Positions 37,263-46,299 of a DNA stretch of 64,000 bases are shown here, piece after piece (within the stretch, counting starts at the first letter, position 1; each line of letters opens with the position of its first letter). Source of the DNA: Bacteroidota bacterium (GTDB lineage: Bacteria > Bacteroidota > Bacteroidia > Bacteroidales > UBA6013); assembly GCA_020048645.1 (NCBI GenBank), contig JAIFMG010000041.1, positions 1 through 64,000 on the forward strand. Reading direction: 5' to 3'. The notes below the pieces were generated by a model. That model searched no databases. It worked only from the letters and a program-made list of their open reading frames with translations, and had not been told where the DNA came from. Both the position numbers and the translations under genes were made by a program.

Positions 37263-37865
37263 ATGAGCATTCCGTTCCACCCGACAAGCTCCATTCGCCT
37301 GCTTCCGCTGCTGGCGTTTTTCATTCTTGGGGCAAGCCTCCCGGCGCTGGCCCAGGTGAAGCACGAGGCCGAGACGGGCGTCCGGCCCGAGCAGGTGCCC
37401 GGCATGGCCTTGGCCTTCGTCGAGTTCTGCCAGTTCCGCCGCGAGGTGCGCTGGATTGAGGAGCGCAGCGAGCTGGGCCTGACTTACGAGGCCAAAGCGC
37501 GCCACGACGGGCGACACCTGAGCATCGAGTTCGACAGCCTGGGCAACCTGCTGGACCTGGAAGTGGAAATCCGCCCGCACGAGATCCCCAGCCCCGCCCG
37601 CGAGCAGGTCGGGCAGGCGCTCGACGCGCGCTTCTCGGCCCACCGCGTCGAGCGGGCGCAGGCCCAGTACGTCGGCCCCGAGCAGGAAGTGCTGGCCTGG
37701 GTGCTGGCCCCCGGCGAGGTGGCCTGGAGCCCGAGCTTCGAGCTGGTCGTGCAGGGCCGCGACGCGGAAGGCGTCCACACCTACGAGCTGCTCTTCGACC
37801 CCGAGGGCCGCCTGCTGCGCGAAAGCCGGCTCGTGCTGCCGAACACCGAACACCTCGACCACTGA
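37263..37865 (+). CDS. secreted protein, possibly PepSY-like
   Basis: Signal peptide ending ALAQ; repeated short beta units resembling PepSY-like Bacteroidota periplasmic proteins. Confidence 0.5.
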   Translation: MSIPFHPTSSIRLLPLLAFFILGASLPALAQVKHEAETGVRPEQVPGMALAFVEFCQFRREVRWIEERSELGLTYEAKARHDGRHLSIEFDSLGNLLDLEVEIRPHEIPSPAREQVGQALDARFSAHRVERAQAQYVGPEQEVLAWVLAPGEVAWSPSFELVVQGRDAEGVHTYELLFDPEGRLLRESRLVLPNTEHLDH

Positions 37866-37868
37866 GCC

Positions 37869-38573
37869 ATGAAGCCGAAACACCTCCGCCCTCGGCTGCT
37901 GGCCGCCGCGCTGCTGTGCTGGCTGGCCCTGCCCAACGCCCTGGCCCAGCAGGAGCACCGCTCGGGCCTGCTCACCAGCGTCAACCTCAACAAAAAGCTC
38001 CGCCAGAGCCTGGCCTTCAATTTCAAGGCCGAGAACCGGCTGCTGTTCTGGCACGGCGACGGCCTCGGCCTCGCGCCCTGGAACCCGACCTACGAGCGCG
38101 TGGACCTGGCCTCCACACTGCTCTTCCCGCTGGGCCTGGGCCTGCGCGGAGGGGCGGGCTACATGTTCCGCACCCTGCCCGGCGCCAGCCTGCACCGCTT
38201 CTCGGCGCAAGCCACGCGCTCGCGGGCGCTCCACCGGGGCCGCCTGGGCCACCGCTACCTGGCCGACCTCAGCCTCCGCGACGGAAGGGCGCCCTCGTGG
38301 CGGCTGCGCTACCGCCCGCTGCTGGAGCTGCCCCTGGCGGGCGACGCCGTGGACCCGGGCGAGCTCTACCTCAAGCTCGGCCCCGAGGCGCTGGGCATCG
38401 CCGCCGCGGGCGAGCTGGGCTGGGAGGCCCGCGCGCTGCTGAACCTGGGCCTCCAGACCGCCCCCGGCCAGATGCTGGAGCTGGGCCTCGACTTCCGGTG
38501 GGCCGGAGTCCAAAGCCAAGCCCTCGAGGAGGGCCAGTACTGGCTCACGCTGTCCTGGTTCGCGAGCTGGTGA
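37869..38573 (+). CDS. DUF2490-like protein
   Basis: Signal peptide; NKKLRQSLAFNFKAENRLL...; alternating barrel-like pattern to the C-terminus; 3 bp after the preceding gene. Confidence 0.55.
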   Translation: MKPKHLRPRLLAAALLCWLALPNALAQQEHRSGLLTSVNLNKKLRQSLAFNFKAENRLLFWHGDGLGLAPWNPTYERVDLASTLLFPLGLGLRGGAGYMFRTLPGASLHRFSAQATRSRALHRGRLGHRYLADLSLRDGRAPSWRLRYRPLLELPLAGDAVDPGELYLKLGPEALGIAAAGELGWEARALLNLGLQTAPGQMLELGLDFRWAGVQSQALEEGQYWLTLSWFASW

Positions 38574-38633
38574 GCAATTCTACGAAAATGCCAGGGCTAC
38601 GCCCCTTTAGAACGCGCGGGCTTCGCAATTCTA

Positions 38634-38938
38634 CGAAGATGCCAGGGCTACGCCCCTGAAAATGCGGGAACCATCGCCGCAAAAGCCCTGAAAGGGCGCA
38701 ATAACATAGCCATGGGTGAAGCCCATGGTGACAACACGCCCACCAACGGCCAAGCCCTGAAAGGGCGCAATAATCCCACGCCGTGGCAAAGTCCGATCGA
38801 AGATGGCAAGGCTACGCCCGTGAAAATGCGGGAACCATCGCCGCAAAAGCCCTGAAAGGGCGCAATAACATAGCCATGGGTGAAGCCCATGGTGACAAAA
38901 CGACCACCAACGGCCAAGCCCTGAAAGGGCGAAATAAT
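38634..38938. repeat. 164-bp-period tandem duplication of palindromic repeat units
   Basis: Copies at 38634-38775 and 38798-38938 share aaaatgcgggaaccatcgccgcaaaagccctgaaagggcgcaataacatagccatgggtgaagcccatggtgacaa... Confidence 0.9.
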
Positions 38939-39089
38939 CAGGCGAAGGACAAAGTCCGTGGCGCAGGAATCAGGCCCTATCATCACCCATGAGGACAATT
39001 TCACCCCTTCGGGGTTCTATTCTTTGGCCTGGCTCCGCTCTCTACAATCATTACACCCCTTCGGGGTTGTGCGAGGCTTCATGGCAATC

Positions 39090-39208
39090 CATCACCTTTG
39101 AACGCAACTGGGAATAAGACCTCATTTTTGGGTAAAACCTTAGTAGAAAATCAATTGGCAAAGTCAAAATAACCTTATTACCTTATGGCAATCCATGAAT
39201 TTGCAATG
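39090..39208. repeat. about 120-bp dispersed repeat, copy A (inverted partner at 49612-49730)
   Basis: Core atttttgggtaaaaccttagtagaaaatcaat and gtcaaaataaccttattaccttat are present in reverse complement near 49.65 kb. Confidence 0.9.
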
Positions 39209-39356
39209 TGATAGACTGCTTTGAAGCGTCTTTGGTTTCGAATTGAACCCCTTTCGGAGTTCTGGTTCGCAGTGGTTCGCTGCTCCCCCGGATTTCATCC
39301 GGGGCTATCCACGTTCAATCCCTTTGGGATTGGCGGAACAGCCCGATTTTGTCGGA
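39208..39356 (+). repeat. REP-like dispersed repeat, copy 1
   Basis: gttctggttcgcagtggttcgctgctcccccggatttcatccggggctatccacgttcaatccctttgggattggcggaacagcccgattttgtcgga; matches 55029-55174. Confidence 0.85.
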
Positions 39357-39529
39357 TGTTGCTGCCTGGGGCATTTCACCCATCGAAGGCAAATGGGATG
39401 AAAGTCAATTGGCCTCAATGCAATTCTCTGTTTCCCAAGGGGTTGAAAATTCTAAAAAAAAATTTCGCTCCTGGATGCAGCGCCGACCCAGGCGGGGCCG
39501 TATTTGGAGCAAACAAAAGAAGACAGCCC

Positions 39530-40099
39530 TTGGCCACCCCGCGAACCATAGCCCACCACGAGCTGGTGGAACGATGCCGAAAAGGCGACCCGAAGGCGCA
39601 AATGGCCCTCTACAAGCTCTACGCCCGTGCGATGTTCAACACCAGCCTGCGCATCCTGGGCCAGAACGGCGAGGCGGAGGAGGCGATGCAGGAAGCGTTC
39701 CTGAAGGCCTTCGCGAAGCTGGACGAGTTCGGCGGGCAGGTGGAGTTCGGGGCGTGGCTCAAGCGCATCGTGGTCAACCAGAGCCTGGACGTGCTGCGGG
39801 CGCGCAAATCGCGGGTGGGCTTCTTGGAAGAGCTGGACGGCCAGGAAATGGCCTCGGACGACGAGCAGGACCCGCCGTGGGATGACGAGCAGGAGATGGT
39901 GGGCCGCCTGAAGGCCGCGCTGCCGCTTCTGCCCGAGGGCTACCGGGCGGTGCTGAGCCTCTACCTCTTCGAGGGCTACGACCACCAGGAGATAGCCCAG
40001 ATCCTGGGCGTGGAGGCCTCGGCCTCGCGCTCGCAACTTTCCAGGGCCAAGAAGAAGCTGGCCGAACTGCTATCGAAAAACCCAAAGAAATCGACATGA
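39530..40099 (+). CDS. RNA polymerase sigma-70 family (ECF-type) sigma factor
   Basis: LVERCRKGDPKAQMALYKLYARAMFNTSLRILGQNGEAEEAMQEAFLKAF...LPEGYRAVLSLYLFEGYDHQEIAQILGVEASASRSQLSRAKKKL. TTG start assumed; the longer tracked ORF starts inside the repeat. Confidence 0.88.
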   Translation: MATPRTIAHHELVERCRKGDPKAQMALYKLYARAMFNTSLRILGQNGEAEEAMQEAFLKAFAKLDEFGGQVEFGAWLKRIVVNQSLDVLRARKSRVGFLEELDGQEMASDDEQDPPWDDEQEMVGRLKAALPLLPEGYRAVLSLYLFEGYDHQEIAQILGVEASASRSQLSRAKKKLAELLSKNPKKST

Positions 40100-40653
40100 A
40101 AAAGCTCCAAGAACTGGCAAAAAGACGGGCGGAGGACTTCGAGCAAGACCTCCCGGAAGGACACCAGGATCGGTTCCTGGAAAAACTCTCGGCCCGCGCC
40201 CAGGCCAAGCCGACCCAACGGCCGGCCCTGCCGCGGATGCTGGCCCGCCGGGCCATGAAGGTGGCCGCCAGCCTGCTGGGCGCCGGCCTGGGCCTGGGTC
40301 TGCTCTACCTGATGCTCAACCCCGGCGCCCCCGTGCAGGCCTCGCAGACCGCCGACGGCCTTTCGCTGGGCGACATCTCGCCCGAGTACCGCGAGGTCGA
40401 GATCTTCTACCAGCGCGAGCTCGACCGCAAGCTCAAGACCCTGGAAAGCCTGGAATGCGGCAACGGCGACTTCGACAAGCAGGCCGTCCGTCAGGAAATC
40501 GACCTGATCGACACCAGCTACCAGCAACTGCGCCGCGAGCTGCTCAACAACACGGCCGACGAGCGCGTCATCCAGGCCATGATCGAGTCGTACAGGGTGC
40601 GCGACCAACTGCTCGAGCGCGTCATCGAAAGGGTCGCGCCGACTTGCGAATGA
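40096..40653 (+). CDS. single-pass membrane protein, probable anti-sigma factor
   Basis: Overlaps the sigma stop (ATGA); cytoplasmic N-terminus, one TM (VAASLLGAGLGLGLLYLML), helical periplasmic part. Confidence 0.6.
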   Translation: MKKLQELAKRRAEDFEQDLPEGHQDRFLEKLSARAQAKPTQRPALPRMLARRAMKVAASLLGAGLGLGLLYLMLNPGAPVQASQTADGLSLGDISPEYREVEIFYQRELDRKLKTLESLECGNGDFDKQAVRQEIDLIDTSYQQLRRELLNNTADERVIQAMIESYRVRDQLLERVIERVAPTCE

Positions 40654-40702
40654 ACTGAAAACATCTTCACAATCCCAAGAAAACAATCAACACCATAGAA
40701 CC

Positions 40703-41731
40703 ATGAAAACCACAAAACTCCTCGCGCTCAGCCTTCTACTGACCTTCCTGGCGGCGGGCTCGGCCCTGGCCGACGACACCTTCACGCGGGTGTTCGAGCA
40801 AAGTTTCACCCCCGAAGCCAGCAGCATGGTGGACATCGTCAACAAGCACGGCAACGTGCGGGTCGAAAGCTGGAGCCAGAACCAGGTCAAGATCACGGTG
40901 ACCCTCTCGACAGAGGCCAGCAGCCAGGAGCGGGCCGACCGCGAGTTCGACAAGGTGAGCATCGCGCTGGCGCAGACCGGGGCCACCATCTCCGGCAAGA
41001 CCAGCATCCAGGGCAGCCTCCAGGACGTGCGGATCGACTACCTGGTGCAGATGCCCAAGCAGCTCCGCCTGGACGTGCAGAACAGCTTCGGCGACCTGAC
41101 CGTGGGCGAACTGACCGGGAAGGTCAACTTCGACCTGAGCTACGGCACCCTGGTGGCCGACAAGATCCTGAGCGACGACAGCCAGCCCCGCTCGTCCATC
41201 AGCTTGAGCTACAGCGACGGAAGCCGCATCCAGCAGGCCAACTGGCTCAAGCTTGACCTGAGCTACTCGGACCTGGACGTGGTCCAGAGCAAGGCCCTGA
41301 TGATTGTCAGCAAGTACTCGGAGCTGGAGCTGCAAGAAGTGGACATGGCCGTGGCCAACTCGATGTACGACGAGTATGAGGTGGGCACGGTCAACAAGTT
41401 CGTGGCCGAGTCGAAGTACGCGGACTTCAGCTTCGAGCGGGTGAACACCCTGCTGGAGCTGGACCTGTCGTACACGGACCTGGACGTGCAAGTGCTGGCC
41501 CCGACGGTGGAGAAGGTGAGCGTCGCCAGCAAGTACGGCGACATCGCGTTGGCCTTCGGCAGTGCCTTCGCGGGGCGCTACGACCTCTCGGCGGAGTATG
41601 GCGACCTGAGCGTCCCGCAAGGCTGGGCGGCTCCCACCGCCGTCGGGCACACGGGCGAAACCATCAAGGGCGGCAGTGGCGCGGCCGAGCTCTTCATCGA
41701 CCTGAAGTACGGCGACCTCCAGATCCGCTGA
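40703..41731 (+). CDS. secreted DUF4097-like/putative adhesin beta-repeat protein
   Basis: Signal peptide; VDIVNKHGNVRVESWSQNQVKITVTL; repeated SKYxDxxxE/LDLSYxDLDV beta-strand units. Confidence 0.7.
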   Translation: MKTTKLLALSLLLTFLAAGSALADDTFTRVFEQSFTPEASSMVDIVNKHGNVRVESWSQNQVKITVTLSTEASSQERADREFDKVSIALAQTGATISGKTSIQGSLQDVRIDYLVQMPKQLRLDVQNSFGDLTVGELTGKVNFDLSYGTLVADKILSDDSQPRSSISLSYSDGSRIQQANWLKLDLSYSDLDVVQSKALMIVSKYSELELQEVDMAVANSMYDEYEVGTVNKFVAESKYADFSFERVNTLLELDLSYTDLDVQVLAPTVEKVSVASKYGDIALAFGSAFAGRYDLSAEYGDLSVPQGWAAPTAVGHTGETIKGGSGAAELFIDLKYGDLQIR

Positions 41732-41756
41732 GCCAGCAGACCCGCCCCGCGCCGCG

Positions 41757-41788
41757 AAAGCCGTCCCCAATCGGGGCGGCTTTTTTTG
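41757..41788 (+). terminator. rho-independent terminator
   Basis: aagccgtcccc aatc ggggcggcttttttt. Confidence 0.85.
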
Positions 41789-41880
41789 TGGCTGCGGGCT
41801 TATCGAGGCTCCGGTTTTCATTTTTCGGCGCGAGTTGTTAAATTTGGAAAAAACATCTCCAAGACTTCTCAACAAGCCAC

Positions 41881-42108
41881 ATGAAAAACCCAGAACCTAC
41901 AACCAAGTACAGCGAGGCCATTGCCCGCGTGGAGGAGATACTCCAGAGCATCCAAAGCTCCGAACTCGACGTGGACGAGCTCGTGGCCCGCATCCAAGAG
42001 GCCACCCAGCTCATCCAATTCTGCAAGAGCCGCCTGAAAAGCGCCGGAGGCGAGCTGGACAAGCTCTTCGACGACCTGGAGCAAGACCTCGACATCTCGA
42101 AGAAATGA
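41881..42108 (+). CDS. xseB: exodeoxyribonuclease VII small subunit
   Basis: YSEAIARVEEILQSIQSSELDVDELVARIQEATQLIQFCKSRLKSAGGELDKLFDDLE, typical XseB length and motif. Confidence 0.88.
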   Translation: MKNPEPTTKYSEAIARVEEILQSIQSSELDVDELVARIQEATQLIQFCKSRLKSAGGELDKLFDDLEQDLDISKK

Positions 42109-42140
42109 CCGCCCGCCCCACCCCATCCCGCCCCCGCACG

Positions 42141-43706
42141 ATGCGCAAAATCCTGCTCCTGCTCTGCCTTGTGCCGCTCGGCGCCCTCGAGGCCTCGGCC
42201 CAAAAAGGCCTGCTCTCGGCCAGCGACCTAGCCCGCTGCCAGGTGTTCACGAGCCTAGAGCAGGCCCTAGAGCAGGCCGACACGGCCTATCGGCTCGACC
42301 TGAGCGGGCAAGGCCTCGCGGCGCTGGACCCCCGCGTCAAGCAGTTGGCCAAGCTCCAGGTGCTCGACCTGTCGGACAACGCCCTGCAAAGCCTGCCGGC
42401 GGCCATCCAGCAACTGGGCCGGCTCCAGGTGCTCGACCTTTCCAACAACCGTTTCGACAGCCTGCCGCAGGCCATCGGCTATTTCCCCTACATCCAGCGG
42501 GTTGACCTCTCGGACAACCGGCTGGCGGACCTGCCCGCCAGCATGGCCAACCTGCGCGAGCTCAAGGAGCTGGACCTGGCGCGCAACCAGCTCGCGCGCC
42601 TGCCGGATGCCCTCCGCTTCATGGAAGGCCTGGAGCAGCTCGACTGCGAGGGCAACCGCATCAACGAGCTGCCCAACTTCCTGGCCGCGCTGGTCAAGGT
42701 GCGCGACTTCGACCTCGACTACAACCTGCTGGTGGCCTTGCCCACCGAAATCGGCGCCATGGCCTCGCTGCGCCGGCTCGAAATCAAGCACAACCGCCTG
42801 ACGGCCATCCCGGCCAGCATGGGCCAGCTCAACTACCTCGAGCAGCTCGACCTCTCGTTCAACCTCCTGACCATCCTGCCCGAGGAGCTCGGCAACATGT
42901 ACGGCCTGCGGCACCTCAGCCTGCACCACAACCTGCTGCGCTGGATCCCCTGGACCATCGGCGACCTCTCGGGCCTCGAGACCCTCGAGATCTACGCCAA
43001 CCAGATACAGGGCCTGCCCAAGGAGATCGGCAACCTCTTCTCGCTGGAGCTGCTCGACGCCTGGGGCAACCAGATCCAGCGCCTGCCCGTGGAGATCGCC
43101 TACCTCGAGTACGTCGAGAAGATGGACCTCTCGCACAACCGCATCGACAGCCTGCCCGAGGCCCTGGCCTACCTGCCCAAGCTCAAGTTCCTCTTCCTGG
43201 GCGACAACCGCATCGCCAGCCTGCCGCCCGAAATCGCCAAGATGGAGGCCCTGCGCTACCTCCACCTCGAAAACAACCTGCTGCGCGAGCTGCCCGAGGG
43301 CCTGGGCCAACTGGCCGAGCTGGAATCGCTGAAGCTCGACGGCAACCTGCTGGCCCAACTGCCCGAGGCGGTGCTGGCCCTGCCCAAGCTGGGCTACCTC
43401 GGCCTCGCGGGCAATCCGCTCGAAAGCCTGCCCGTAGTCGCCGCCGGATCGGCGCCGCTGCTGCGCGGGCTCGACTGTGGCGGGCTGGACCAACTGGCAG
43501 ACCCCGGCGCGCTCTGGAGCTGGCTGGGGTCCTTCCCCGAAGTGGAATCGCTCTGGCTGCGCGCCGCGGGGCAGGCCGAGCTGGCCCAGAAGTGTGCCGG
43601 CCTGCCGCCTCTCTCCTTCCTGGATGTTTCCGAAAACGGGCTGACGGCCCGACAACTGGCGGCGCTGCGCCAAGCCCGCCCAGGCTGCATGACGGTCTCG
43701 GACTAG
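42141..43706 (+). CDS. secreted leucine-rich-repeat protein
   Basis: Signal peptide; about 18 LRRs (LQVLDLSDNALQSLPAAIQQLGR...). Alternative start at 42105 overlapping the xseB stop. Confidence 0.85.
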   Translation: MRKILLLLCLVPLGALEASAQKGLLSASDLARCQVFTSLEQALEQADTAYRLDLSGQGLAALDPRVKQLAKLQVLDLSDNALQSLPAAIQQLGRLQVLDLSNNRFDSLPQAIGYFPYIQRVDLSDNRLADLPASMANLRELKELDLARNQLARLPDALRFMEGLEQLDCEGNRINELPNFLAALVKVRDFDLDYNLLVALPTEIGAMASLRRLEIKHNRLTAIPASMGQLNYLEQLDLSFNLLTILPEELGNMYGLRHLSLHHNLLRWIPWTIGDLSGLETLEIYANQIQGLPKEIGNLFSLELLDAWGNQIQRLPVEIAYLEYVEKMDLSHNRIDSLPEALAYLPKLKFLFLGDNRIASLPPEIAKMEALRYLHLENNLLRELPEGLGQLAELESLKLDGNLLAQLPEAVLALPKLGYLGLAGNPLESLPVVAAGSAPLLRGLDCGGLDQLADPGALWSWLGSFPEVESLWLRAAGQAELAQKCAGLPPLSFLDVSENGLTARQLAALRQARPGCMTVSD

Positions 43707-43770
43707 CGAGGCCCCAGTCGGCAAGGCTGGCCATAAATCATTATCTTCGCGAAACAAAAAGACAACGCAC

Positions 43771-44916
43771 ATGATCATCGCCAACCCCATCTTCGACGTG
43801 GTCTTCAAGCGGCTGATGCAGGACGAGAAAGTCGCCAAGTTCTTCATTTCGACACTGCTCGGGCAACCCGTGGTGAGCCTCTCGTTATTGCCCCAAGAAA
43901 GAGTCTTGTCCGATACCGACAAGACGCTGCGGCTCTACCGGCTCGACTTCGTTGCCAACATCCGCCTGGAGGACGGCAGCCTCAAGAAAGTGCTGATCGA
44001 GGTTCAGAAGTCGCTGGAGTCCATCGACATCATGCGCTTCCGCAACTACCTGGCCGACCAGTACAAGACCCTGGACCTGATGATGGGCAAGCCTAAGCCC
44101 TTGCCCATCACGACGATCTACCTGCTGGGCGACAACGTTCCGGGCATCGAGACGCCCTGCCTCCGGGTCGAGCGGGTTTACACCGACATGGTCAACAACA
44201 AGATCGTCGAGACCCGCAGCGACTTCATCGAAAAGCTGACCCACGACAGCTACGTCGTGCAGATGGGACGAACCAACCCGAAGGTGAACACGGTGCTTTC
44301 GAGGCTGCTGAGCATCTTCGAGCAAGACAACTTCGCAGACGACAAGGGCGTTACCAAGTACTATGTCGAATCCGTCGAAGACGAAGGCATCAAGCGCATC
44401 ACCGACATCCTGCAATTCGTGGGGACCAACCCCGAAGAACGGCAGCGGATCGAAGGCGAACAGGAAGTCTGGCGAACCTATTATGCCCATTTCGGTGAAA
44501 AGGAGGATGAGCTTGCCCAAAAAGTCCAGGCCCACTTGGACGTGATCGTCAAGCAAAACCAAACCATCGAGCAGCAAAACAAAGTGGTGGAAGAGCAAAG
44601 CAGGGCCATCGAAGAGCAGCAGAAAGTGATGGAAGACCAGCAGAAAGCCATGGAAGACCAGCAGAAAGCCATGGAAGACCAGCAGAAAGCCATGGAAGAC
44701 CAGCAGAAAGCCATGGAAGAGAAAGCGATGGAAGACCAGCAGAAAGCGATAGAAGACCAGCAGAAAGCGATAGAACGTCAACAAAAAGACATGGACGAGC
44801 TTCGGCAGATGATGAGGGAGCAAATGCGCATGATGGAGGAGCAGCGTAGGACTGCCGCAGAGAAAGACCAGCAGATCGAAGCGCTGCGGCGCAGGCTCGA
44901 CCCCGACAAGGGCTGA
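43771..44916 (+). CDS. Rpn family / PD-(D/E)XK nuclease family transposase-like protein
   Basis: NPIFDVVFKRLMQDEKVAKFFISTLLGQPV...LDFVANIRLEDGSLKKVLIEVQKS...IDIMRFRNYLADQY, long C-terminal coiled coil. Confidence 0.85.
   Translation: MIIANPIFDVVFKRLMQDEKVAKFFISTLLGQPVVSLSLLPQERVLSDTDKTLRLYRLDFVANIRLEDGSLKKVLIEVQKSLESIDIMRFRNYLADQYKTLDLMMGKPKPLPITTIYLLGDNVPGIETPCLRVERVYTDMVNNKIVETRSDFIEKLTHDSYVVQMGRTNPKVNTVLSRLLSIFEQDNFADDKGVTKYYVESVEDEGIKRITDILQFVGTNPEERQRIEGEQEVWRTYYAHFGEKEDELAQKVQAHLDVIVKQNQTIEQQNKVVEEQSRAIEEQQKVMEDQQKAMEDQQKAMEDQQKAMEDQQKAMEEKAMEDQQKAIEDQQKAIERQQKDMDELRQMMREQMRMMEEQRRTAAEKDQQIEALRRRLDPDKG
44629..44769 (+). repeat. in-frame 21-bp tandem repeat (EDQQKAM)
   Basis: Four identical units atggaagaccagcagaaagcc (44629-44712), a 15-bp variant, then two more near-identical 21-mers. 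Confidence 0.95.
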
Positions 44917-44940
44917 AACCCGCGCCCAGCGTTCCTCGGT

Positions 44941-46167
44941 TCAGGCCTTGACCCAGATTTCCCAATCCTGGCCCGCCATTTTCCACTGGAAGGCGCCTTC
45001 GGGCTGCCATCCGGGCTGGCCGATGCGCAGGAGGGTGTTGTCGTTGCAGAGGGCCACGTAGCGGTGCCGGTCGGCCACCAGGATGCGGAGGCTGCTGTTG
45101 GCTCGGATTCCTTGCTGCCCGCGCAAAGCCACCAGGGCCTCGATGGTTTTCCGCAATTCGGGTCCCCAGTCGAAGAGGTGGGGCCAGTAAACGCAAGGGG
45201 TTCCGGGATGGGTGAGCAGGTAGGCGTAGCCCGTCTCGACCTTTTCGGAAGGGAAAGGCCAATGGTTCTGTCCGCCGTCGGGCGAGGGTCCGGTGTCGTG
45301 GTTGTCGAGGAAGGTCACGGTGGCCTTGGGGTTCTTGCCCAGGCATCCGCAGGCGCGCCCCATGCTGTCGCGGAGCCTCCAGTACTCGCCCTTGCGCAAG
45401 GCGAGCATGAGCTGCCATTTGGTGGTGAAGTCGAAGACGGCGGAAAGGTTCTGTGTGGCTTCGACCCAATGGAGCAGGCCGTCGCGGTGGTCGTCCACCA
45501 CTTGGCCTCCGCCGTGGTAGTCGCCCTGGATGTCGGGCCAGAGCTCGCCGACGCTGAAGTAGGGCTCGGTGGCCTGGTTGTAGAGGGTGATGAACTTGGG
45601 CAGGAAGCCTTTGACGTAGTCGTAGCGCCAGGCCGAGAAGCCCACGTCGTCGCGCAGCCAGTTGAGCCAGTGGATGATGGCCTTCTGGACGGCGGGGTTG
45701 CTGTGGTCGAGGTCGCGGCCGGCGTGGAAGTCGGCGCCGGTATCCTTGCTGCCCGAGCCGACGCCCCACTCGTCGTTGGCCGTTACGGCGGCCTTGTTGT
45801 CGCCGAAGCTGGGGCTGGAAAAGTCCGCCCAGTTGTTGGTGCCGACGCGGTGGTTGACCACGATGTCGGCCATGCAGCGGACGCCGTTTTGGCGGAGGGC
45901 GGCGACGGCCTCGCGCAGCTCTTGCTCCGAGCCGTGGTCGGAGTTGAGGTTGTACCACTCGGAGGGCAGGTATCCGGTTCCGCCGGTTGACTTCGAGACG
46001 GGCGGGAACCAGACCATGGTGAAGCCCATCCGGGCTATCTCAGGCGCGAGGCGGTGGAGGATGTTCCAGGTTCCGTGTCGCCAGGTCTCCCAGTGGAAGC
46101 CTTGAAGGAAGATGTCGCTTCCGTTGCCCAGCGGAGGCGCCGGAAGGTTGGTGGTGTTGGGGCTCAT
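44941..46167 (-). CDS. GH13 alpha-amylase (cytoplasmic, plant/liquefying-type)
   Basis: DIFLQGFHWET, ADIVVNHRVG, GFSAWRYDYVKGF, FSVGELW, TFLDNHDTG - GH13 catalytic motifs. Confidence 0.9.
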   Translation of the reverse strand: MSPNTTNLPAPPLGNGSDIFLQGFHWETWRHGTWNILHRLAPEIARMGFTMVWFPPVSKSTGGTGYLPSEWYNLNSDHGSEQELREAVAALRQNGVRCMADIVVNHRVGTNNWADFSSPSFGDNKAAVTANDEWGVGSGSKDTGADFHAGRDLDHSNPAVQKAIIHWLNWLRDDVGFSAWRYDYVKGFLPKFITLYNQATEPYFSVGELWPDIQGDYHGGGQVVDDHRDGLLHWVEATQNLSAVFDFTTKWQLMLALRKGEYWRLRDSMGRACGCLGKNPKATVTFLDNHDTGPSPDGGQNHWPFPSEKVETGYAYLLTHPGTPCVYWPHLFDWGPELRKTIEALVALRGQQGIRANSSLRILVADRHRYVALCNDNTLLRIGQPGWQPEGAFQWKMAGQDWEIWVKA

Positions 46168-46299
46168 GCTTGTTCGTTTTGTTTCGGTCTTGAAGATAGA
46201 AAGTCGCCGCCAATCGGCAAGCGCCCCTGCAAAAAAAACCTTCGCGGGTCGAGGTGCCAAGCCCCGAAGGCGGGCTGGCATTGGGTATTTTCGGGAGCA

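Noticed and set aside
39221-39529. N-terminal extension of the sigma factor (MKRLWFRIEPLSEFW...)
   Set aside because: Encoded by the dispersed REP-like repeat; the same peptide pattern appears in the 55000-55335 ORF, so it is a spurious extension.
44629-44769. CRISPR or intergenic minisatellite
   Set aside because: In-frame coding repeat inside an Rpn-family CDS.
43771-44916. Active transposon
   Set aside because: Rpn/PD-(D/E)XK family gene only; no terminal inverted repeats or target duplications seen around it.
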